Shown here: piece after piece, positions 48,319 through 57,500 of the stretch
Layout: each line of letters starts with the position of its first letter
Numbering within the stretch: position 1 is the first letter of the stretch
DNA from: Paulinella micropora
Taxonomy: Eukaryota > Cercozoa > Imbricatea > Euglyphida > Paulinellidae
NCBI GenBank assembly: GCA_019918135.1
Contig: WBZZ01006782.1
Span: forward strand, 50,001-107,500
Direction of reading: 5' to 3'
Length of the DNA: 57,500 nucleotides
Made by a program: the position numbers and the translations under genes
The notes under the pieces: generated by a model
What the model was told of the DNA's origin: nothing
What the model saw: the letters and a program-made list of their open reading frames with translations, nothing else
Databases searched by the model: none

Positions 48319-48688
48319 ACATCTGGAGCCACTAACAAAAATTGAACGGGGTTTTGCTTTTGCTTTTCGTGAGGTTCACGAAAAGCTCAAGTTCTCACGT
48401 TTTTCTTGCCTTGTTTTTCTTGAGGTTTTGACACCTCGGAATTTCCGACAGAAAAGGGTGTTGACCTTTTTCAAGTTTTGCTTTAGACAGTTGAGCTCTC
48501 CTTAGGGGGAGAGGGATAGAAACAGATTGTGTGTGAGGTGTAGGAGCACGCACATTTGTTTTGTATTCGGTTGGAGGAAACAGGTGTCACCAGCATAACT
48601 CATAAGCTGTGTGTGGAGCAGTTGTGTGTGTGTGCTGTGTGTGTCATTTGTTGCTTTCTCACATCTCTCTTCTCTTTCTCATTTCGAT
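48319..48688 (+). other. 5' leader of gypsy element 2
   Basis: Non-coding between the presumed primer-binding site and the gag ATG. It contains an inverted repeat GCTTTTCGTGAGGTTCACGAAAAGC (about 48361-48385), a strong hairpin that could be part of a packaging signal. Confidence 0.45.
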
Positions 48689-50881
48689 ATGTTACCACGT
48701 GAGAATAGGAGGAGGATGTTGACAGCAAGCAGCCCTTATTCTACACCAGCGTATACTAGGGGGGGTGGGTCTTTGGTACCTTCCTCTCTTGGTACACGTT
48801 TTATGGGGGCAGGAGCCCTCACAGCGTCGAGTTCGTCGACAACAGGGGGAACACCTCCCTCTTTGCACTTCATCTCTGCTCGTCTGGAAGACGATTTGAA
48901 GACGATGTGGCAGTTTCGTCTCACAGGTGATAGTTGGGCGGACCAGTTACCGCCCACAAAGGCATTGCAGACGGTCAGACGATGCATTAATGCTATCTCG
49001 CCTGGTTCGACGAGGAACGTGTGGGACACACTTGTGATCGGACGCACCACAGTGGCCAATGTTATGGTGGCAGCAGAGATGGTGGTTCAGATTGCAGAAG
49101 CTGTGGGCATGGGGACCCACTACTGGACGCCTGAGAGGCTGGATGCGTCCAGATTGATGGCATCAACGGAGGGAATGGTCGATCTCAATATTGCGAGGTT
49201 GGGACAAGTCCAAGCTGAAGCCTGGGGCACCACTGCCATGGCTGGAGACCTTTCTCGTGACTTTGTCAAACGTCACGGACAGCCTGTGTACGACTTGGTT
49301 GGCTGTTGGCAGTCTTGGGATGTCTTGGATCAAGGGCATCCAAGATGGACTGAAGTGCAAAAGTTTGCTCAGTTTCACAGTCAGGTTTGGGCCAGAGTGT
49401 CACCCACTGTGCACGCAATGGGCAACTTTATTTTTCGGCCCAAGAGTGGTGTTGGGGCTAAAGTGCTCTCAATAGACGACGTTTTCACGCCCATTTTCGA
49501 CGCAATGGATGGCTTCTGGGACAAGGCAGTCTCAGGGACAAAGCCCACTTGGGCTACAGCGGGATCGTCTGAAAATCTCGTCACGTTGGAACGATTGCTG
49601 GTAGTGGATGCCATCGTTTATATGGCCAAAGCTTTTTATCATTTTGCTGTGGCTTGGGATGGCCAGGCAGAACGACGAAAGCTTGCGGTTTCGTCATGGA
49701 ACCGTAAGATGGAAAAGAACGACGAGGAACGACGTCGTACTATTGAACGTCACCAGAAGGATGTGGACCGCCTTCTGGGTGACCAGAAGGCTTTTGCTCT
49801 GGACAATCAGAAGGTTGCAATTCCTATGCATATCTCTGAGCTTCGTATGTGGCTGACAGAGGTACGTCGGGTCTGTCGTTCAGCTAACATTTATACGCCT
49901 GAGGATGTGGCCATAGTGGCTGATAGGTTCTTTCGTTGTCAGTCATCGGTGGACAACGAATGGCTTATGCAAAGCGAGGTGTGGGCAGCTTTTTGGGGAA
50001 AGCTGCAGTCTACTCGGTTCGACGCCATGTGTGTCGATAGTATTGGTCTGATGCTCGCAGAGAAGATGGGCTACCATGTTTTTGCCTCTAAGTCACAGGA
50101 GGTCAGTCAGCTGCAGGCGGAGGTCAAGTGGATGGTGAATAAGAAGCCTGTACTCCACTACATGTTCCAGAGGATAATGGACATGGTGATTATGCTCACA
50201 CCTGCAGAAGCCTTCAAATTGACGGCTGTGGCATTGTTCGATCTGAACAATCAAGTCTTTATTAAGATGGCGAAAGAGATTCAGACGGACACAGAGGTAT
50301 GGGAATACCTCCTCAAGGGTACTGGACAGTCTACCCCTGAGGCCAGTCCGGAGATATGGAACGTGGATGAAGACGTGTTGGGGAAAGTCATGCGTCGAGT
50401 CCAGAAAACCATCATCGATGAGTGGAAGTGGTCGGGTCCGAGGTCAGGGACTCCCACTCAAGGTAATCAGAACCAGGGGGGAGGGGATGGTGCGGGACCA
50501 TTCGAGCCCGGGGATGAAGTTTATTGGGGCCAGGGGTACTCGCGCAGGGGACCTCAGTTCTATGGTCAGAGACCCCAAGGGGGGCCGGGGCAAGGTCGTC
50601 AACGGTTCCAGAGGTCATACTACAACCCCAGGGTGCATAGGCCGTTGTGCATGAAGAAGGCGGGAGCCTTGTGGCTCAAATCGGGAGCCATGTGCAAGAG
50701 CAATTGCCAGAATTTTCATCCTCAAGGCTGGGATGACTCGGTGCAGAAGGAAGTCTTGAGGAAGGTACGCTACGACTATCCAGTGGGTCCCTTCCATGGC
50801 TTGTTGAATACGAATAAGTATTCGCAGGAGCTCAAGAACCTTCAGGATCGTGATCGGAAGGCATACGATCAGAAGGGATGA
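48689..50881 (+). CDS. Gypsy 2 Gag-like protein, 730 aa
   Basis: Intact frame. I chose ATG 48689 (MLPRENRRRMLTASSPYSTP) over 48611 because the added residues are a Ser/Cys/Val/Leu-rich translated leader. The large helical body (residues about 50-580) fits a capsid-type Gag. A Gly/Pro/Gln/Arg-rich segment (GQGYSRRGPQFYGQRPQGG) follows, then a CCCH finger (LCMKKAGALWLKSGAMCKSNCQNFH) near residue 660. The CCCH arrangement in place of CCHC is shared with element 1. It ends at a TGA (50879-50881), but the same frame continues without interruption into the SR-rich segment, so the stop may be suppressed or a mutation. Gag would bind and package element RNA. Confidence 0.75.
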   Translation: MLPRENRRRMLTASSPYSTPAYTRGGGSLVPSSLGTRFMGAGALTASSSSTTGGTPPSLHFISARLEDDLKTMWQFRLTGDSWADQLPPTKALQTVRRCINAISPGSTRNVWDTLVIGRTTVANVMVAAEMVVQIAEAVGMGTHYWTPERLDASRLMASTEGMVDLNIARLGQVQAEAWGTTAMAGDLSRDFVKRHGQPVYDLVGCWQSWDVLDQGHPRWTEVQKFAQFHSQVWARVSPTVHAMGNFIFRPKSGVGAKVLSIDDVFTPIFDAMDGFWDKAVSGTKPTWATAGSSENLVTLERLLVVDAIVYMAKAFYHFAVAWDGQAERRKLAVSSWNRKMEKNDEERRRTIERHQKDVDRLLGDQKAFALDNQKVAIPMHISELRMWLTEVRRVCRSANIYTPEDVAIVADRFFRCQSSVDNEWLMQSEVWAAFWGKLQSTRFDAMCVDSIGLMLAEKMGYHVFASKSQEVSQLQAEVKWMVNKKPVLHYMFQRIMDMVIMLTPAEAFKLTAVALFDLNNQVFIKMAKEIQTDTEVWEYLLKGTGQSTPEASPEIWNVDEDVLGKVMRRVQKTIIDEWKWSGPRSGTPTQGNQNQGGGDGAGPFEPGDEVYWGQGYSRRGPQFYGQRPQGGPGQGRQRFQRSYYNPRVHRPLCMKKAGALWLKSGAMCKSNCQNFHPQGWDDSVQKEVLRKVRYDYPVGPFHGLLNTNKYSQELKNLQDRDRKAYDQKG

Positions 50882-51790
50882 ACGGATCCTGGTGAGGCAC
50901 CTTATTTGAAGGGTGAATGGGAAAAGTTCAGGGTATGGAACCCTCTCACTTCAGATGGCGGCGACGCACCGGCGTCTATGGGAAGAGATATCCCGGGCAG
51001 GCACGGGAATGAATCCGTGGACCCCTCATGGAATTTACGGGGGTCATCGGATGCGTCCTCAGCAAGGTCGGCTGCTAGTTCTTCGTCGAGCTCGTCGTCT
51101 AGTTCGAGCGATCGGTCGGATCGAGGGCACCTTGACAACCGACGTAGTCGTTCAAGGTCAAGAGATCGTCGTAGTGATCGTGAGGTCACTCATGTATCGG
51201 GCGGTCGTCATTACGACGAGAGGGATGAAGCCCGAGATCGACGAGGATACGATCGAGGAGGGCATGTTCGTGGCGGATACGACCGAGGACGACGCGATTC
51301 ACGGAATCGAGATAGGTCACCGGAGCGGAGCCGAGATCGATCTCCACCGCGACGTCGGGGAGGGCGTTCAGATTCACGGGAACGTCCCAACTCAAATCGG
51401 AGCCCGCAGTGGGGCGGCAATCAGGGTAGTTCCCTTTTTCCTAATGCAAATGTGTATGGGGGGGGTGCGGGAACTTTTCCCTCATCGCATATGCAGCAGG
51501 CGGGAGCAGGTGCTTACTATGCGGGTCCAGCTCCGGGGCAGCAGTTACCAGTAGGCTACGGGCAGCCGATGCAGCAGCAGTTCTACCAGGGGCAGCCACA
51601 GCAGCAGGTGGTTGCTTATGGGGGACAGTCTTACATCCCTCCAGCACCAATCTTGCCTGCTCCTGGTATGCCGATGGGAGGCGGTCAGGGGACCGTCGGA
51701 GGGCAGATGCCTCCGCAGCAACAAGTCCAGGGGCAAAGCATTAATGCAAGTGCGGGGCCAGGGATCCCAGGAGGCAATCCCAGCGCCTGA
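50882..51790 (+). CDS. Gypsy 2 SR/RG- and Gln-rich segment, same frame as Gag
   Basis: Directly after the Gag stop the frame stays open to TGA 51788-51790. After an initial segment (KGEWEKFRVWNPLTSDGG) come a Ser run, many Arg-Ser, Arg-Asp and Arg-Gly dipeptides (RSRSRSRD, RGYDRGGHVRGGYDRG, RDRSPPRRRGG), then a low-complexity Gln/Gly/Pro/Met tail (QQQFYQGQPQQQ). This looks like the RS domain of splicing factors fused to a prion-like tail, unusual for a retrotransposon. Element 1 has an RGG tail at the equivalent place. It is possibly an RNA-binding extension of Gag reached by readthrough. Confidence 0.6.
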   Translation, partial: TDPGEAPYLKGEWEKFRVWNPLTSDGGDAPASMGRDIPGRHGNESVDPSWNLRGSSDASSARSAASSSSSSSSSSSDRSDRGHLDNRRSRSRSRDRRSDREVTHVSGGRHYDERDEARDRRGYDRGGHVRGGYDRGRRDSRNRDRSPERSRDRSPPRRRGGRSDSRERPNSNRSPQWGGNQGSSLFPNANVYGGGAGTFPSSHMQQAGAGAYYAGPAPGQQLPVGYGQPMQQQFYQGQPQQQVVAYGGQSYIPPAPILPAPGMPMGGGQGTVGGQMPPQQQVQGQSINASAGPGIPGGNPSA

Positions 51791-51826
51791 CTCGGAGGTC
51801 GGGAGGGAGAATAAGTCGGGACACGC

Positions 51827-54800
51827 GTGGTAACGCGGGGAGTCCAGGAAGCTACGGACGCGGTGGCCTTGGAAGGCCAGGATGGACAGAATGAGCAGGT
51901 TGAGGACCTTGATAGTCACAGGGACACTCTATGTCCGGTGATGAATAAAGGCACGGACCTTAATGTGGAGTTAGCGTCGGAGGCGCTTGATAGTAAATAT
52001 TTTGGTGGTTATGAAGCACTTTCAGCGGACGGGTGTGGCCCGGGGAAAGCTGAATTGCCTTTATTATTCACTAAAATTTTTATTGAGGATGTACAGCAGG
52101 AATGCATTGTGGGCAATGATACAATGGCATCTCTGAATGTACTCGGGAAGGAATTTATTGAACTATGGAGCAGGGAACCATGGTTTAGACACGGGTTTCG
52201 GCCGTGTCGGTTGAGGATCAAGGGAGTGGGAGGCATGACCGGGGTCTCAGGGTCAGTCATGCTTACGTTCCTTTTGAAAGACGGGAAGTCTTTCTCTCAT
52301 CGGTTTTGGGTCATCCCAGCCTTTGCTGGTGGTCTCCTGTTGGGGCTGCGGAGCCTCAGACGAATGCACGCTCGGATTTATACGGATCTGAACGTGGTGC
52401 AGTACGGTGGATCCGAGGTGGCTCCGCGGTACGAGGTAGTACCGTATGAACCTTTACGGCGGGAAGGCCAATGTGCGGTAGCGCACGATTTGGATGTGAG
52501 TGTCTCACCAGTCATGCGCGCTGACTGGGGGTGGACAAAGGTGGTGTCCGAGGGCACGGAGCCTTCGGTCACACCCCACATTCAGGAGCCTGTAACAGCC
52601 TCGTTCTTCCATGTATGCACAGAGTCGGGGGACTCTGGGGAAGCAAGTGTGGTTGCTGACAATTCTGACGACAAGATACAGGAGACGGAATATGTCATGA
52701 CCACAACCTTTGGCTGGGCCTACAGGGACCCACGCGACGTGAGGGTCGTGAACGTGGACTGTAGGGATTCCGCAAAGGATGAGGCGGTAGTGGCCGCGAT
52801 AGACGCGAGGTTGGAACACCTCTACGCAGCAAAAGCGGAATTGTTGCGGGGTACGATTGCGGGCATGGAGGATGCCGGTGATCAGCATGTCTATATATAT
52901 GTGCATTCGACCACGACGTCTCATGTGGTTTGGAATGTTACCCAACATAAGCTGCCGGTCAAGCAGCCTAAGCCGATCGTAGAAGCCTTCTTGAAGAGTC
53001 ACTGGGATGATAATTTGTTTTTCCCTAAGGGAGTCAAGGCCATTAAGGAGGTCTTGAAAAACAGGCTATCGGTGGATGATTTCACTATAGTCATCCCAGT
53101 GGGAACTCGGACGGAAATGTGGTGGCAGGATATAGAGGATCATCTTATTGATGACCCGGTCCCGATCCCACATAGAGGCCATAAGCTGGTCTTGGCTTTA
53201 CGATTGCGGACGAAGGAGAAGGCGTTGGCTTATGGGGCCATGTTAATGCAACGTGAGATGGCGGATGTGAGAAAGCAAGCCTTCTCTTGGATATCGGGTA
53301 TATATCACCGCACGCATGAAATGCAATATGCCATTATCATAGATCATGTGGCACAGCTTGCCCAGTGGAGAGGCAAGGAGGAAACTAGGTACCATGGGAC
53401 GATGGTACGTGAGGATGAGCGGCCGATTCCGATGGAGGATGTGGCGCAGTTATCACGTAAGGCCTCTCATAAGGAGATTGAGGAGGCTAGGATAGCCGCG
53501 GAAAAGGCTATTGCGGAGAAATATAGTACTTGGGAAGGTACTATGAAGGAGCGAGATGCCCTCAAGGGTATCTTGGAGAATAATATGGAGGTATTTGGGC
53601 CTCTTGAGGCGGGCTCTGTTCGGGGTTACGAAGCTAACTTTGGACGGAAGCTGGGTGAAGACGTGGTGGGTCACAGGAGACCGTCACGTATGAGCTATCA
53701 CGAGGATCGGATGGCTCGGGAGATCACTCAGGAGCTTTTGGAGAAGGACATCATTGAGGCACGCTTATCGGAGGTGTCTTCACCTGTGCGTATGGCGCCC
53801 AAGCCGGATGGGTCCTTACGTATGTGTATCACTTACTATTTGATCAATAAGATTCTGAAACAGATCGAGACACCGGTATCGGATCTCAGGAAGGGGATCA
53901 ACCGGCTCAAGCATGCGAAGGTGTATACTACGCTTGATCTTAAGAGCGGGTTTTGGCAAATCCCTCTTAATGAGTCATGTCGGTATCTCACAGCGTTTAT
54001 GGTCGGAATGACTACATACGTGTGGAAGGTATTACCGATGGGTCTTAAGTGCTCTCCGGGTCTATTTCAGCATGCTATGACTAAGATGCTGGGGAAGGAG
54101 TACGACGATGAGGCGACGGTGGTTCGTCTTGGGTCGACGGAGGATTATGCTTTCTGTTACATAGATGATATTATCATTTATTCAGAGTATGGAGAAACAC
54201 GTGGAACACGTGCAGGACGTCTTGCGACGTATAAGCGCGTTTGGATTGCGCTTGAATGCACAGAAATGTGACTTCGCACAAAGAAAGATACAGTACCTGG
54301 GATATGAGATCTCAGAGGGTCGGTGTGCGATTGCATATGAAAAGAGGAACTATGTAGCGTCTATGCCGATGCCAAAGACTCGGACGGACTTACATTCCTT
54401 TATATCGCTGGCTCAGTATTATGGTGAATTCATTCCGGGGTTTGCGGAAAGAGTAGCGGTGGTCAGGAAATTCCTGAAGCAAGGGGTCGGGGACGACCCA
54501 TGGCCGGAGGAAGTCACGAGAGTGATAGCGGAGCTCAAGGATGAGATCGCTAAAGACCCAAGGCAGGGAGGTCGAGTTCTTATGTTACCTGACTGGAAGG
54601 AACAGTTCGTGCTCGACACTGACGCGTCTTCGTACGCGGTAGGAGCGGTGCTTCAACAGATGGACAAGTCCATTGGGCAGTTGCGGCCCGTTATGTTCAT
54701 CAGCCGGCAGCTGATACCGGCGGAAAAGGAATACTGCACAAGGCAGCGGGAAGCACTCGCTATAGTGTGGGCTTTCCAGAGGTTGCGGGAATACCTGTGG

Positions 54801-57387
54801 GGTACTCCTAACATTTTGGTTAGAACGGACCATCATAACCTGCTATGGCTCATGTCTGGAGATCATACAGGTAGGTTGGCCAGGTGGCAGTTGGAATTGG
54901 CGGAGTATGACTTCACCATTCATTACATCAAGGGCAAAAGGAATGTTGTCCCTGATTTTTGTTCTCGGTATGAGGACAAGAGTGGACAGAAGGATAAGGC
55001 CGTTGATGATTTACAGCGACGTAATACGGTCAAGGAGGTGCGAATGGCACAGTTTGAATTTCGAACGCCGGGGGCGGTGTTCGCAATCATGGGTCATGAT
55101 GTGGATCTACATGATTGGGAGGAACAGGGAGCGGAAGACACCAAGTTGCCGTCGGGGCTTTGGTATCATCCGTTCACGCATAATAACAATCAACGTGACA
55201 CGCGCAGCGAGGAAGTGTCTGCGTTGGAAGCAGTCGAGGTAGCGGCACGAGACAAATGTGCATGCTGTTACTCGCCGATCGCGAGAGAGGCGTGTGAGGA
55301 TATCCTATGGGCGGAAGCAAGGACCGCGGATAGGAAAGAGGGGGAGGATGTTATGGAAGGAAGGCAGGGTGCCTTTAACGCGGTCTTGTTACCGAAGGGC
55401 CCGATGTGCCTTAACTTGGAGGATGAAGAAAAAGTTAAGGAGGAACATCTTTTCAGTTACCGGAGGCACATCCGGAAAAGGTTCGATTCCAGTTGGAAAC
55501 TGACACGGCAGTCAGACTGGCGTCGGTGGAAACGTTTCGGACTTTCACAAAGGAAAGTACGGAGTATAAGGAGTTGAGAGAACATCTGCTCAATCCACAG
55601 GCAAGGCCCGAGGACATTGACATAAGGAAACTCAAGCGGTGCTTGGTACTAAAGGATGGACTCCTTTGGTATATGGGAAAAGATGGCGTATATACCAATG
55701 AGGAGGATCGATGGTTGTTATGGGTTCCGCAGGAACTCAGAACGTCTTTGTTAATTGCGGCGCATCATTGTCCTATGCAGAGCCACCCGGGGGTGGAAAG
55801 GATGACGTGGTCGTTAAGGAGACGTTTTTTGTGGAATAACCTGGGAGAACGGGTTAAGGAGTTTGTGAAGGGTTGTCCTCATTGTCAGATGGCCAAGTTG
55901 CCATATAGGCCGAAGATGGGGCTTAAGGGTGAATATGATATCACTCTGGATATTTTCGATACCTTGCATATCGATCATGTGGGTCCTTTTCCAGAGGCGG
56001 GAACGGAAAAATTCAAATATCTCTTAACGGTTATTGATCGAACTTCCAATTATGTCATTACTGTCCCTGTTACGGATGTGACAGCGGAAGTGACAGCGGC
56101 GGCGCTGATTGATCAGGTATTCGGCCGTATTGGGATACCGAGAAGGATTATTTCGGATAGAGGAACGAGTTTCGCGAATGAGGTTCGCAAAGGATTGCCA
56201 AGTTCTTTGGGTTCGATTGGCAGTATGTGACTGCTTTTAACCCAATGGCGAATGGTAAGATTGAACGCGTTCACAGGACGTTGAAGGCAGCGTTGAAGAC
56301 TTATTGTAAGAACAGCCAGCTTAACTGGGTATATGTGGTACCTATGTTCACGTTTGCTGTCAACAATTTAGCTTCGGCGTCGTTAGACGGACACGCGCGG
56401 GGTGTCAGTCCGCATCAGGTGGTCTATGGACGGGCGTTAAACACGCCGACGGAACTGTTGTTTCCGCCTGATAAGTGGGAACCGTGTGAACTGTTAGGAG
56501 TTCGCTTACGAGCGATCGCGGAAGCACGGAGTGCGATTGAGAAGTGTCGGGAGACGCTGAGAGAGGTTCAGCGGGAACAGGAAATGGGCAAGTACTCTCA
56601 TGTGGAGTACAAGGAAGGTGATACAGTGTTGCTGTATGTACCGACGGTACCGAAAGGGGTATCGATTAAGTTTTACAATAAGTGGCATGGGCCATTTAAG
56701 ATAGTACGTCAGACGGGTGCGTACAATTACAAGATTGCACCTACGGGGGCACGTGGAAGGGAGCAGATTGTTCATGTTCGTCGGTTGGCGAAGTTCAGTC
56801 CTTATTTGCTGGAGGACGAGAATGAGGAACAAGCGCTGAGGCGTATTGCACCAGCATTTAGACAGCCGCCAGCATTGCTTACGCGCAAGGAGCGTGAGGA
56901 GGCGTTGCGAAAGCAACAGAAGGAAGAAAAGGCTGAGGCCAGGAATGCTGGACAACAGGATCGTTCGGCTTCGGACGTCAAGGTAGACGTCAAAGATGGG
57001 AGGGAAATTCCGAAGTCATCGGAAATGTCGGATCGGAAAGGCACGGTATGGAAGAAACCGTGGATAGCCGGTAAGGAAGTGGCTAAGATCGACTGGCAGG
57101 TTGATAAGTTCTATCTATGTCGACCGCACGAGGATACGGTCATGGATAAGGACTTTGATTATTTCTTTTTAATGCAGGTTACGTATGTACAGCCTAGAAC
57201 GCGGGTACGGGCTGCGTTGGGACTTGCTCCGACAATGCAGTTTTGGAGGAGCAACAGTGTTATTGATATGACGCGGGAAAGAATCTTTGCGCCAGTATTT
57301 CGAGACGGCAAAGATTTGGAGCAGTGGGATGCGTCCAGTGAGTCGAGAAGGACGATGAGGATTTTACACCATGGACGGTGCAAATGA
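51827..57387 (+). CDS. pol: Gypsy 2 Pol polyprotein (protease, RT, RNase H, integrase), three frameshifts
   Basis: Frames in order: 51827-54271, 54165-55577, 55493-56230, 56227-57387. The protease has VGNDTMASLNVLG (Asp at residue 98, Met for the usual Gly) and GGLLLGLRSL. A linker includes IVIPVGTRTEMWWQDIEDHL. The RT has VRMAPKPDGSLRMC, TLDLKSGFWQIPL and YIDD (54158-54169). A frame change at about 54185 leads to ISAFGLRLNAQKC and RNase H (FVLDTDASSYAVGAVLQQ, TDHHNLLW). After a change near 55500-55570 comes the integrase zinc finger (AAHHCPMQSHPG, CPHC), LHIDHVGPF and IISDRGTSF. After a change near 56190-56215 come NGKIERVHRTLK, then the C-terminal VGDT-like KEGDTVLLYVPTVPKG and FYNKWHGPF. 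The frame before 51827 is the same as gag's. Ends TGA at 57385-57387. Confidence 0.87.
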
Positions 57388-57500
57388 TGCCAAGGGTGGT
57401 GTTGGATATGCCGCTCGAGTTAACAGAGGAAACGAGGATTCCGCTTCGTATTTGGGACGAAGTCCAAAGTGCGGGCATATCATTTTTGTTGATAGGTGCA
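57388..57500 (+). other. Downstream end of gypsy element 2
   Basis: The sequence continues in another frame (ATGATGCCAAGGGTGGTG...) and could be the last part of pol, as in element 1. Cut by the window edge. Confidence 0.4.

Larger units (their letters stand above)
48300..57500 (+). mobile_element. Ty3/gypsy LTR retrotransposon 2, plus strand, partial
   Basis: gag, an SR-rich segment, then protease, RT, RNase H and integrase on the plus strand. It is related to element 1 in protease motif, linker, RT and integrase. The 5' LTR probably ends near 48318 (GGTTACA), followed by TCTGGAGCCACTAAC as a possible primer-binding site, but the 3' LTR lies outside the window, so the limits are not proven. 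Confidence 0.8.

Noticed and set aside
1..57500. tRNA, rRNA and CRISPR loci
   Set aside because: I looked for cloverleaf and rRNA-like segments and for regularly spaced repeats and saw none I could support by eye.

Overview
The window is nuclear DNA of a microbial eukaryote (a protist, probably an alga or flagellate; the species cannot be named from sequence). Evidence: short GT-AG introns of about 50 nt, many microsatellites, two related Ty3/gypsy retrotransposons, a piggyBac transposase, and a large AT-rich DNA-virus insertion.

Layout. 1-10978: host DNA with interspersed repeats (a direct repeat at both ends of this stretch, 1-807 and 9232-9752), a decayed two-exon gene (984-1665), a decayed transposon-like gene (about 2300-3950) carrying a long hairpin insert, and a multi-exon minus-strand host gene (about 4250-6430). 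10985-31896: a complete 20.9-kb Polinton-like virus (PLV) with about 306-bp terminal inverted repeats starting 5'-AG and a 6-bp target duplication (CATGAT). 31903-34904: host DNA, mostly repeats. 34905-45258: Ty3/gypsy element 1, minus strand, with paired LTRs, polypurine tract and 4-bp target duplication, heavily mutated. About 45420-48200: piggyBac-type transposase gene with intron(s). About 48300-57500: Ty3/gypsy element 2, plus strand, related to element 1, running off the window end.

The PLV has the expected morphogenesis block on the minus strand: double-jelly-roll major capsid protein, penton, adenain-type maturation protease, A32-type packaging ATPase, a small basic core protein, a two-TM membrane protein, and a giant repeat-built fibre ending in an S74 self-cleaving chaperone. 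Replication and integration genes (protein-primed family B DNA polymerase, retroviral-type integrase) are on the plus strand at the two ends, with small accessory genes including two FGKYKG-domain proteins. MCP, penton and ATPase are intact. About eight other virus genes carry single-base frameshifts (often at homopolymers) or in-frame stops, so the copy is either starting to decay or comes from an error-prone assembly.

The most notable non-coding signal is a family of at least eight nested stem-loops in the PLV. Five abut or overlap stop codons, including one for each of two convergent genes, as in the hairpin mRNA 3'-end signals of mimiviruses and their virophages. A start-codon-proximal TAATATACAATG motif recurs at three genes. 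Together these suggest a transcription system of its own, perhaps shared with a giant-virus helper.
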